From Haemonchus contortus (lineage: Eukaryota > Nematoda > Chromadorea > Rhabditida > Trichostrongylidae), in the NCBI GenBank assembly GCA_000469685.2, contig LS997566.1, forward strand, positions 6,430,491-6,494,490: a stretch of DNA of 64,000 nt, given 5' to 3'. The notes under the pieces are model-generated. The model was not told where the DNA came from and did no database searches. It saw only the letters and a list, made by a program, of their open reading frames with translations. How positions within the stretch are numbered: position 1 is the first letter of the stretch; the number at the start of each line of letters is the position of its first letter. Below are positions 1-10,195 of this stretch, piece after piece. The position numbers were made by a program, and so were the translations under genes.

Positions 1-349
1 TACATATAGAGAGGAACTGCCATTATCATCTACTGCTCTTACAACGATCACCATTACAGATGTATATGGTGGAACAACTTGCTCCCAATGCTACTCTCAT
101 ACCGACATGTTGGGAACTATGGAGGAACACTACGAATTTCGAAACTCTTACGCGATACACGTTGTGCTGCAGGGAAATCTTGAAGAATTCAACTGCCGGA
201 AACGTAGTGATCTACGGAAAGGTAGCTTTCTAGTAATCTAGTCGGTCTTTCTAGTGATCGGTCTTTTCTACAAAAAAAAGAAACACTTGACAGTTAGTTC
301 CATGAACGGTTTTCTATGAACCTCGGCATGATTATATTACTGAGTTTTT

Positions 350-597
350 TGCTGTCTTGAACTCTTCACGAGATTTTTAAATAACCTTTATTAGGCTGAC
401 GTTTCGGCGGAATTGCCTTTTCAGAACCTGAAAGGATCATGACAATCTATGACTATCCGATCAAACGTCTCCATCAACCCACTAAGTTCGAGACCCCCAG
501 GGCTTCGAAACCACCCAAAAAGTAGTGGTACCAACCGACCAGTTTCAGCTGGGGTAAGTCCTCATTAAAGTCTGTGAGGGAAGGCCATTCTTATATA
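350..597 (-). repeat. PLE 3' terminal region, left arm of inverted repeat
   Basis: Reads on the minus strand from the last codons of the GIY-YIG ORF (RMAFPHRL, stop) through about 250 bp of noncoding tail to the element end near 350. It matches 1155-1433 in inverted orientation with high identity. It lacks roughly 50 bp present in the right copy, next to the sequence TTCGAAG. It lies directly downstream of the ORF, so it is the natural 3' end of this element. It contains a hammerhead-like motif at 394-428. Confidence 0.75.
394..428 (-). ncRNA. decayed hammerhead-like core in left PLE end
   Basis: Same motif as at 1357-1392, read on the minus strand. Helix I strands are GGTT and AGCC, still able to pair with one G-U wobble. 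Stem II is intact (GGC and GCC around a 6-base loop), and GAAAC and GTC are kept. The core reads CTGAAAA, so the invariant G of CUGANGA is lost. The damage differs from that in the right copy. Confidence 0.42.
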
Positions 598-1146
598 AGG
601 CTGTAGCTCCCGCGTGATTGCGAGACATTCTTCCCTACGATTCATTTTGGGATCGGTGACCTGTATCCAAAATCCCTCGAGGGTTTTACGCGCGCATACT
701 TGCGATTCCTGTGCTACGACCTCCACAATAACCTCAAAATCGCCTCCGTTATGCTTCTGAATTCGGTGACTCCCTGAGGCAGTAGACTTTTTCAATCTTC
801 TCATGCCATCTATGTGCTCCTTGACCCTCACGTGAAGTGGTCTTGCCGTTTCTTCAATAAACTCATCACCACAATCCCGGCAAGTAATTCTGTAGACCAC
901 TCCAGACATGTTACAATCACGTTCTCTTCAGGCGATCGTATAGCCTGTTACGAATCAGGCGCCTCTTTAGATTGAAGGGTGGTGCGTTCACAATAGCTAC
1001 TAAATTTTCCAAACCCGATCTCTTTAGACACTTTCAATGGAGGCGCTGACCCCATCAGAAATAAATGGAAGTACAAAAGGAGTGTTGCCTTGTATCGAGG
1101 TACTACCATGTTTGAGGATCACACCGCCAGAAGAGGCTCTACGTGT
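565..1146 (-). pseudogene. Penelope-like element ORF, C-terminal part with GIY-YIG endonuclease, frameshifted
   Basis: Remnant of a retroelement polyprotein C-terminus. The clean part (565-909) encodes 114 residues. It has a GIY-like start (VVYRITCRDCGDEFIEETA) in which the usual YIG core reads FIE, followed by RPLHVRVKEHIDG with the expected arginine, and KTLEGFWIQVTDPKMNRREE near the end. Upstream, in other minus frames, I can read SGLENLVAIVNAPPFNLKRR followed by LIRNRLYDR (about 935-1010) and GNTPFVLPFISDGVSASI (about 1040-1095). These are blocks I recall preceding the nuclease in PLE proteins. Between LYDR and the nuclease the cysteine-rich linker expected in the family is missing apart from a DC pair. 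At least two frameshifts and in-frame stops separate the blocks, so the gene is dead. The reverse transcriptase domain is absent (5' truncation). The stop codon lies inside the flanking inverted repeat. Family assignment is from remembered motifs. A GIY-YIG domain in a decayed host gene is much less likely. Confidence 0.78.
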
Positions 1147-1154
1147 TGTAGTGT

Positions 1155-1433
1155 AAGAATGGCCTTCCCTCGCAGACTTTAATCCCCAACTGAAATTGGT
1201 CGGTTGGTACCACTACTTGTTGGGTGGTTTCGAAGAATCCACAAAGTTACGGTGAGTGGTTCTCCTTTCGACCACCTGCGTGCCCTGGGGGTCTCGAACT
1301 TAGTGGGTTGGTGGAGACGTTTGATCGGATAGTTACAGATTCTTATGATCCTTCCGGGCTCTGAAGAAGACGATTCCGCCGAAACGTCAGCCAAATAAAG
1401 GCTATTTAAAAACCTCGTGAAGAGTTCAAGACA
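1155..1433 (+). repeat. PLE 3' terminal region, right arm of inverted repeat
   Basis: Second copy of the PLE 3' end, pointing the opposite way. It starts with the same ORF end (codons for MAFPRRL and a stop on the plus strand), then the same noncoding tail to about 1433. It keeps a segment of about 50 bp that the left copy has lost. The two copies lie tail-outward around the ORF fragment. Inverted arrangements of terminal repeats are known for Penelope elements. Here the right copy could equally be a second truncated insertion joined head to head. Confidence 0.72.
1357..1392 (+). ncRNA. hammerhead-ribozyme-like core in right PLE end
   Basis: Ordered pieces fit a minimal type I hammerhead. 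Helix I 5' strand GGCT (1357-1360) is followed by core CTGAAGA (1361-1367), matching CUGANGA. A short spacer comes next, then GAAA (1381-1384), the GTC cleavage triplet (1386-1388), and AGCC (1389-1392), which pairs perfectly with GGCT. Helix III would be almost absent (GAAAC directly followed by GTC). The base of stem II is mismatched. PLEs are known to carry small hammerheads with very short helix III in their terminal repeats. Activity is not shown. Confidence 0.5.
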
Positions 1434-1487
1434 GCATCAAACTTGCAGTTAGGTCCTCAAGTGCCTCTGTTTTATTCAATACTGTGA

Positions 1488-2064
1488 TATTAGATTGATG
1501 CATAATTATTGCGGATTTTTTTCAGCAAAATTTATTAGAAGAAACGGTAGAAATAACTAGCAAAGGCAGGTTCGAATGATTGCTCCGGAATATATCCACC
1601 ATTGACGTCAAGTGCTGCTCCCCATTTGCTAGGCGGTCGGATTCCACAGACGAAGAAGTTTCGATATTTGGAGGCGATCACGTCTTCACGTGGCCATCAA
1701 GACAACCACTTCGTCGAAAGTTGTGTTCGTTATCCAATTTTTCAACGGGCTATCAACGTGATAATCCATAGGAGTTTTTGTTGGTGAATCAGGCAAATGT
1801 AGAAGCAGATTCCATCCCTAATTCGGCTTCGGCTGACTGTTCCATCGCCGAGAAGTTCATTGAGATCACGTTATGCGGCGCCTTCCAACATTTCCCAAAA
1901 TAATAAAGCATAATGTGGCGTATATGAAGGTGACTTTCTAGACACAATTCTGTTAAGGAGAGCGAGGAGATTATTTCTACAAAATCCCGTGTTCAAAAAT
2001 TCAATTTTGTCGAGAGAAAAGAAGCTGCGAAAAAATCCGCAGTAATTATGCATCAACCTAATGT
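1488..2064. mobile_element. MITE-like element bounded by imperfect inverted repeats
   Basis: Left arm 1488-1525 and right arm 2024-2064 are inverted copies of about 37 bp (ATTAG-TTGATGCATAATTA-TGCGGATTTTTT) with two or three differences, 500 bp apart. No transposase is visible between them and no clear target-site duplication was found. A small nonautonomous DNA element is the simplest reading. In one frame both arms translate to IRLMHNYCGFF, with differences only at third codon positions, so a duplicated coding fragment is an alternative. Confidence 0.4.
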
Positions 2065-2583
2065 ATGCCTTGCGAGAGAGAGTGGCGGTACGTTCCATCT
2101 AAACGGCGTGTCACCCCCGATCACTCGCATTCGCACACTATGAAAGGAATGATTCGAGTTCCTAGTGGAGGGATACGGTTATCACCTTAAAACGTTGCCA
2201 ACTGTTGTTGGAGTTCGGGTAGTAACAAACAACACTACGGTGCTCTGATAAGACGCCGAATTTGCGGGCCTCGTGAGGTTCATGAACGATACTGGGACAG
2301 ATGGGGTTTTTGATCATGCCTAGGCAAAGGGCATAGGAGTGGGTGGGATCGTGGTCACATACAAAAAGTTGGAATGGAACAGGAACAGTTCATAGGGACG
2401 CAAAAACTCGCTTCCCCACAGATTCGAGCCCTCGACCATGTTCACTGTAACAACGTAGTGCCTCCTGCAAGATTTAAAGGTCCCTATGATAACACGCACC
2501 CTCGATTCACTCCAGCAACTACGGCACGCCGAACGGTGGCTCCGCCAGCGGCAAGCAACGGAACGTTGCGAGACCTGTGATCC

Positions 2584-2598
2584 GGGGGGGGGGGGGGG
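2584..2598 (+). repeat. G15 homopolymer
   Basis: Fifteen consecutive G, followed by A and four more G. Longest of seven G or C runs of 10 or more in the window. Confidence 0.95.
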
Positions 2599-3225
2599 AG
2601 GGGTTGCACTGACATCTGTAGGGGCCATTCATCTTGAATTAACTAATTTCCTACATTTCCTTTTCACTGGCTCTTATTCAGGGCACTTGATCGTCTCACC
2701 ATAAAAGAGCTGCCTACTTTTGTATATAGACATAAATAATTAAAATAATGAAAAATAACAAAATAGATGCGATTATATGAGTTCAGGGAGAAGGATGGGC
2801 GCGAGATGCTTGGTTGACTAACAGTCACTGGAGTCCTGACAGGGACTTTATGTTTCATGCCTTGAAGGAGGAACACAAAAAGAAGTTTTCAGCTGAAGAA
2901 AAAGAGTAACTTTCTCGAAGTCGAAGTCGGATTTCGGAAATGAGGTGGAAGTTGGTTAGTTTTATAGGAAACTCGACGGCCCACCATATTGGCCATGGAT
3001 CAGTACATTGCGAACACCACTGGATACAGAGGAATGCCGAATGGGTAAGTTCGCTAAGAATCTCCTCCTTAGGTCAACTGCAGTTCTTTACATCTGTGAC
3101 GTAGGTCTCATAGTCAAACGAAAGATAAAGAAGTAAAAAATGAATGAGCTTCTCCCACTCTTCTCCCTCCACGAGAATTTCTTGTTTTGGACAACAGTTC
3201 GGCCTCGTATGAGACTCAAAACCTT

Positions 3226-3400
3226 ACTTTTGTTTTCCGGGCGCCATGCTCTCGATGACACCCGGGTCCGGGAACTTCTCCCCTAACACGGCGTTGCACA
3301 CACCGCACCCGCCGCCTATCGCAGGATTGCGATGGAAGATTGGAGCGCGCAATTTGTGAGTTGGGGAGTCCTTTGAACATTTGAATTGGCCGGCAGCTCT
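3226..3400 (-). CDS. weak candidate exon, unknown product
   Basis: A locally GC-rich open stretch on the minus strand. It reads from QERAAGQFKCSKDSPTHKLR through AIGGGCGVCNAVLGEKFPDP to VIESMAPGKQ. It runs from a possible acceptor (TCAG at about 3410) to a possible donor (GTAAGG at about 3226). Codons ending in C or G dominate in the CGVCNAVLGEKFPDPG part, unlike the surrounding AT-rich DNA. It has a CxxC pair but no family I recognise. An in-frame stop lies just upstream of the acceptor, so only an internal exon would work. The opposite strand is also open, so this could be a GC-rich noncoding patch. Confidence 0.22.
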
Positions 3401-3539
3401 CTCCTGTTCCAATGCGATCCTGATCGTCGTTTATATAGGAGGAGTCATTTTAATAAATCAAGTCTAATAAACATGAAAACTAAAAAGAAACGGAAGAAAA
3501 AACGATAAAATCCAATGAAAAAGCAAGCCAGTCAAGGAA

Positions 3540-3800
3540 AAATATCGTGTCCTATCGATTGGCGGGAGGCGGGGTGAGTACGGTAATTGCAGTGACATTT
3601 GCCGCATGCCGCAAGGGAGAATGTCGCGATAGGGGAGAAGTTCCGTTACCCGATGACTCCCTACTCTTACTCTGTTCCCCCTCTCGCCCCTCCCCCTGCT
3701 CCCTTCCTCCGCTCCGCTCTTGGGGAAATTTGTTTCTTGTGTCGAGTAGGATGAGGGTAGTGCAGGTTGTTCAGTTATCATACAGGTGACCAACTTTCAA
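3540..3800. other. GC-rich patch
   Basis: C-rich plus strand with GGCGGGAGGCGGGG near 3560 and long C and CT runs at 3670-3720. Open frames exist on both strands and none is convincing. It stands out from flanking AT-rich DNA and could be a promoter or 5' exon region near the candidate exon at 3.2-3.4 kb. Confidence 0.25.
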
Positions 3801-6800
3801 GGGAGGTGAGAATAGAGAAGATGGGAGAAAGCGCTTGAGTGACTGAGGCAGTTGCCTTCAACTAACTCGTTTCAAGTGAATCAGGATTTTTTCTTTCTTA
3901 AATTGTGGAAAGTAGGAATTTCTAAAAATACGATCAATGTTTAAGGAGAATTCCATTGGGACCATGAACCAGATCTCATATCGTCAGCAAAACAGCTAAA
4001 TGATCACATGGACAAGAGACGTAAGGAAGTGGATGATGAATATCGAAGCAAACTAATCTACATCCAACCTGGTCATCACTGATATCTCATTCTCTTTGTA
4101 CTTATATGCACGGGCCTCCCAGATGACATTTGTGACCATTTTTCATCCATAGAACTCTATAAGACGTGTTGATTCTTCCATACCGGAATTTCCCGTGCGT
4201 TATCAGAGTCAACTGTAGAAGCAAGGCTTGAGGTTTTTCGGTGCAGGGAGAACAGGATCTAGTGCTGCTCTTATAATTCGGATAAGAAACCGCTGCTTAT
4301 TTCAGGATTGTTGAGTGCCGATATCTTGTTTATTGTTTATTTTTGGTAGAATGAATACAGAAAAGGCTAAAAATTGAAAATCATCGAAATTTCCATTACT
4401 TTGGTAAAAGTCTGAAGGTCCATATCTTGTTGTGGAAAATCATTTAGCGACTTCGTTGTTATCCCTCGTATATCAGGCGAAATACTTTTTTGAATTAAAG
4501 GGTTTGCCTTCAAGGCATAGTTTACGATAAAATTGTTTCTGAGATTCCTCCAAAGTATGAAACTGTGACTCTCAGGGATAGCGCAAGAGACTTTGTAGGG
4601 TCGAAAACGGCTTGGACGGGGCGTAATATGGGCCACAAAACCGGCTTAACCAACGTACACGCTCAAAGGGGGCGACTTCTTGCGGTATTCCGGAGGCTCT
4701 AGAGGTTGCAGCAGTCTTACCAGGACCCACCCTTTGCATGCAGGCAGCCTACTGTGGCAAGCTGTACGGAGTGACACGCACATGTGGAGAACTCGTCCAA
4801 GTGCCCACTCCATGCTACTTTTGTCGTCACTATTCTCATCCAACCTCTAGTTTTACTACATTTATAAAACCTTGTATTCCCCTAAATGTGCCTATTTTCC
4901 GTTTTCTTCGCCACTTTTGCACTTTATCCGAGCTATCTCTTCCATTTTTTTCTAAAACTAGATACCCTAGAATTATCGTTAAGTGTGGCTTTAAAATCGG
5001 GATATTCTTAAGAAGAAGTTCCCTCCATCCTTCGGAGCACCATCTTGCACCGTGTGCCGCATCCGATGAGTTGAGTTTAACTGTATATTCAGCTCTGAAA
5101 AATTTTCCTATTTGTAAATCGACTTATTAAAAAACACAAGCTGAATGGACTTCGGGTGAATCTCATGTTTCTTGAACGATTATTGCATGACCTCGACTTT
5201 ACTAAGCTCTAACAGGGAGTAAGCCACCTACATGTACTGTCCTCTTGCGGAAGACTGCAATTTTGTGATTCACATCTTTAAATCATTTCCTTGTAGTCTA
5301 TCGACTTTCATTGATCTACATAAGGGTTCGGCCACTTTTTTTTCAATCATTCCGTCCACTATTCTGTTAATCATTTCTCATCATTTCTTCTCTTACTAGT
5401 CATTGTACTGTTAACCTTACTCGAGTCAGTTTAGTGAGTAGGCATGGCTAGGCTGAGAACGTTGTGATTACTGCCTTCCTATCATTCATATCCTTTCTAC
5501 AGATCAATTTATCGTTGAGCTATATGTTGTACATAACGTCAGGGCCAGCAGTTTGCTGAATCAGATTTTACTTCTTCATATTATCGCTGTACCAACTGAG
5601 GGGCGCATGGTTGAGGCTTCTGTACGGTCGAATTATTTTGTAATTTTGCTGTATTTGCTTGTTAATTTTACACGTTCCATTTCTTTCTTTCCTCTCTAAA
5701 TATGCCTCTCTTAATATGGATTCACCAGTAGGCTTGTTCTTAAGCTTGAAGGTGGCGGTACCTTTTCACCGTTACGCTACTTTTTCCAAAGCCAGTGTTT
5801 TTACTATGGACGTGATTTAAGCAGTACGTTAGTAACTAATTTCTTTACATTCTGACATCTGGGGATACTTTCTGTGTGTTCAATCGATTTTTTGTTAAAA
5901 TTTGGTATTTCCATGGGAACCTAATGCAAAAAATCATGAACGAGACGTCGCCTATCTAAAAAAGGACCTATAGTAGTGATAGAATTGACAGTTTTCAAAA
6001 GTGAGGCTATCCAAGTACTACACAATTGATTTATTACCTTATGAGTTTTCATTGGTGAATAAGTGAATGTAAATTTGAATAAAAAATCGTAATAAGTAGT
6101 GTAAAATCGTCACAAGGGGACCCAAGTAGGAAGCTCTTGTCATGACCCAAAGCGACAGTGAAAGGCAGTCCTGCACGTTTTTGGCTTGATGTAGTCGGCT
6201 CTTTGTGCGACTGCAACAACTGAAATCTCGTCCGAATACCCCTTTTATGTTATTTCCGTCATGGTAATCTCGTCCAAGCTCTAATTTCCCTACTTTTGAG
6301 GAACGATATTTTGCCTTCATCCTCAACCGGCTACCGTACAGAATAGGATCTCTCCCGCAAGAGTTGTTCGGAATCGCTTTGAAACCGTAAACATTTCACT
6401 CTGATGCAGTCAAGTTAATCTTTCACCACTTGCCCGGATTTCCTCCGTCTCCCCATAATTTACTTCCATCTGTTGCCTGTAGTTGATCTTAGCGTTTACA
6501 GCTGTTCACTCCCTACCGACTATAAATTGTTTACTAATTGTGCTTAATTGGTAGCGCATTGTCATGGGGGCCATCCCCAACCGTAATTCTCGATGGTCCC
6601 ATTTGAAATTGCTAATCGAAGGGCTGTTCCGTTCCCAATTGAGGACTGCCAATGTTTCTCCATCAATTTTTTTGTAGAATTTTTTTGATTACCATCATTT
6701 AACGGGCTGAATCTTTGGTTACCACCATTTATCACCAGTTACCAAAACTTTCTATCATGTACTGAAACTTTGAAGTTTCCACTCACTTTGAGTAACGCTA

Positions 6801-9000
6801 TCATTGTAGCAGTGATAATTTCGTTACGTCTATCAGCCAGAGCTTTATAGTCCATTGTGATCCCGTACAAATAACTAGGGTAATATCGTCATGGGAGAAC
6901 GGGCAACTGAAGGTGATGGGCGATATGACCTTGCTTTCATTAGTGGTCCCCATATCTGCCAATCACATCTCAAGGCAGTATTTGTAGTCCATTTATCATT
7001 CTCGGCTACGTCTTCACCCAGCTGTTCTTTTATGTACCGTAACTTCAGCTTTTTTCGTCTTCGATAATGTAAAATTCAAAATTGCGAAGTGGCAGGAAGT
7101 AAAGTACGTAAAATTCATTCCTCCTAGTAATGCCGAGCATCAAATTATGAGTTGATCGCAGTTGAATCAGTTCTTATGGTTGAAAAAGGGTCCTTTATGA
7201 GTTCATCCTTGGGTAACAGGAAGTAGTTAATGCTTGGCCCTCAGCCTTGGGGTCTGCCCTATGGCTCTCTCCTTTTTCTTCTTTCAGAGCATTTTCTTTT
7301 TGTTTTTATCAGAATCCTGCTTTTATATCGTATGGCACACCCAAATATCGTATTCAAATAGATGAATAAATTAATTAATATTAATTTGTTTCATGTTTTT
7401 CATAGCTAGTTACCTACATTACTTGGATTCAGTCGAGGTGAAATAAATAAATGAATAAATAAATCGCTTTCGATTAAATGTTCGCAGATTTTACTTAGGT
7501 TAACTGTGATCCTTCAGAAGTAGACGTTTTCATGGGAGCGCATGCACTGAACTCGGTAAATCATTCAAATGGGTCCTGTAATGCGCGATCTTGTGAGAAA
7601 CGGTGATAAATATTTTGAGGCATAGCTTATGAAAAAACGATTTATGAGGTATCTTCCAAGTGGGAGGAGGATAACTGTATATTACCCTGTAGGGCTCTTC
7701 TGAGTGGGGACGGTCCTCTCTTAAAGGGTTGATTACATGGTTAAGAGGATCGCTTTTAGTTTTAGTGTCGATGTCAATGGAGCATGTCTTTGAAGAGGGT
7801 GAGGGAAGAAGCCGAAAAGTTCCACCCGTCCCCCTAAACGTTCAGACAGCGTAAGATTGGCTGAATTTTGAAATTTCACTTCCTTAATAGCTTCTATCGT
7901 TTTGGTTGGCTTTGAGTACATACAGGCATAGCTAGGTTGCTTCTTTTATTCATTTATTATTTATTATATGATATCAGCCTTATACAGCGTAATTGACCTA
8001 TAGGAAGGAGGTTATGAAGTAGATATTCAGTTAGTTAAGAGGCTTCAAAAGGGTGCAATCCAACGGATTTGCTCTCCAAAATCTATTTACTTTTTTATTT
8101 ACTTATTTATCTATGCACTTGTATACAGCCGTGAGTGCAAAAAAGACAAAAAAAAGAGAACCGCATGAAACAGTAGAAAAGAAGTGGCTACATGATTACT
8201 GTATGCATCTTTCAAGGTTTACAGGATACTAGTTATGAGAAAATTGTACTAATTCATATAAATGAGGTTATCGATTTGGATAATTAAGTTTTGTGATCTC
8301 CATAGATCACACTAAAGTCATTTAATCGAATAAAAACACCTGCCATACATGTTCAATCGCTCAATTTGCCTTTGACAGATTACTGACCTTATTGATGATT
8401 TGTTTTTCATTATCATCCAATACTATCAAATTGTACACTCTGCAATCATCAACTAAAAACAACTATCATTCCTCATATTCCATTCAGGACGATTTTGATT
8501 GGAATGATCATTCGACACGTCCGAAAATGACCGCGTTCGCTACTTACTTGACATAAAAATTGTCATAAGCATCGACACTACAGATACGAACGAACCTGAC
8601 AGACCTGCCTGCTGCCCATCGTCCCCAGTCCACAACTACTTGTCTCCCTCCACTTCTTGAGATCATAGCTAGTTTCACGACAACTCGGAAAATGGCTCTA
8701 TGTGAGTATTTCTAATTTTTCTTATAAAATGTATTTCATCTTTATTCATCAAAACTATTACTTTCACATATTTTCATTAATTTTTGAAGTCGACCGCTTT
8801 TATTGACCTGGTAATGAATTTCTCCTGTTGTGAAAGTCCTTCCACAGAGCGTTTAGACACCGTTATGATCTTTTTGAGCATAAGAAGAACTTTATGTTTT
8901 TTTTCATCTTAAATAATTAATTCCCTCTCCAAAACGCCGTTAATTTCATTGTATGGTAAACAAAGAGTATGCAAAAACAAACAGATATTTCATTTTGTTT
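3801..9000. other. no supported gene
   Basis: Five kilobases of AT-rich sequence with only chance-like frames under 135 codons. A tetranucleotide run of AAAT type lies at 7441-7465. A D-arm-like piece near 6545 (GTGC loop GCGC) has no matching T-arm. I see no repeat, exon series or RNA gene. Confidence 0.5.
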
Positions 9001-9007
9001 CACTTTA

Positions 9008-9031
9008 AATTTTATTTTATTTTATTTTATT
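9008..9031. repeat. (TTTTA)n microsatellite
   Basis: About five tandem TTTTA units, 80 bp before a SINE. Confidence 0.85.
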
Positions 9032-9106
9032 ACTATTTTGTTATTTTGAATAAATATTACTATTAAATGCAAGGCGCCGGTAGTGTAATGCCAACCCCTG
9101 GATGGT

Positions 9107-9388
9107 AGAAGGGTTGTAGTGTCAAGAGGATCACACGCACGGTCACGGGCACGAGTCCCGTATAGATACCCGCCTAGGCCAACCAACCTTACATCCGAAG
9201 GGGGTCCACTAATTGGTATCAGACTTGATTTAGAGGATGAAGCGCTAAATTGCACATCGGCTGGCCACCGTAAGTAATTGTATGGGCCACATACGCATTC
9301 AAAACGCTACAAGGATTCTGGATTGGAGTCGAATGCGCGGCGCAACCCACAGAACAATTAATCATCAGAAAAAGTCTCTTCCCTTATT
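9107..9388 (+). mobile_element. tRNA-derived SINE, old copy
   Basis: Degenerate member of the family described at 41777. It shows the head GGGTTGTAGTGTCAAG, a B-box relic in CACGAGTCCCG, then GCCTAGGCCAACCAA, the GGCTGGCCACCG block and GGAGTCGAATGCGCGGCGC. It is one half of a close inverted pair with 9823-10098. Confidence 0.85.
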
Positions 9389-9822
9389 CTCTGTAGGTAG
9401 CTTCCTTATTCTTCGGTTTTGCTCCCTTTCATTGACAACACTGTTTTTTACAACAGCATTTGAGTGCCAGGTGTTCTCTGGAAATCAGCGAGACCATGAG
9501 ATGCCTAAAAAGCAATACTCGGGTCGCGAAGCTAGAAGCATGATAAAGCGGCACACTTTTGCGATCTGATCGTTCCAAACGCCACTGAGATCTCCTATTA
9601 ATACCTCTATTCGTCGTCATAATCTCGCACAGTCCTAGAAGTCGACCAGTTCAAGGAGGGCGATGTGTTCCGTGATCTTTACAGCTTTGTTCCCCTACCA
9701 AGCGCTTTTTTGCATCCTTAACTCTTAAGCCTTTGACCCTTTTCACTCCTCGAAACTAAAAAAAATCGTAAATGCCTAATAAAGCCAAGGCTCTATCAGT
9801 CGCGATTACTGAATTTCAATAA

Positions 9823-10098
9823 AATAATGAAGTCCTCTAGGGATTAATCCCACTTTGGAGAGCGCTTCGCCCTTGACTTTCACTGAGAATCGAAGTGGCT
9901 TGTTGAATGCGTATGTGACATATACATTAAGTTACAGTAGTCATCCAATGTTCGAGAAATCCTTTACCTGCTCAGACATTCTGGCACCATCTAAATGATC
10001 TCGGAAGGATTCAGAGGCGGGCCAACATGAGAGGGTGTCACTCTGGAGTCGATCCCCTTACCATACGTGCGATGGCGCGGCAATGGCCGCACACCAAT
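9823..10098 (-). mobile_element. tRNA-derived SINE, inverted old copy
   Basis: Minus-strand copy. The 3' block (GATTAATCCC, then TTGACTTTCACTGAGAATCG) is on the left and the B-box relic GAGTCGATCCCC on the right at about 10049. Strongly diverged, with an altered middle. Confidence 0.72.
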
Positions 10099-10129
10099 TT
10101 CGCCCTGAATATAAATATTTGGCTTTATA

Positions 10130-10195
10130 CACGTAATCTGAATTTCTGAATGGAAGTCGAGTGCTGGAGCGCATCTCTAGACGGAATCTATAAAA
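10130..10195 (+). mobile_element. SINE 3' fragment
   Basis: Only the block around CTGAATGGAAGTCGAGTGC and GCGCATCTCTAGACGG remains. It lies next to the inverted copy at 9823. Confidence 0.7.

Noticed and set aside
6530..6640. tRNA-like D-arm (GTGC loop GCGC) with a following G/C hairpin
   Set aside because: No T-arm or acceptor pairing at the expected distance.
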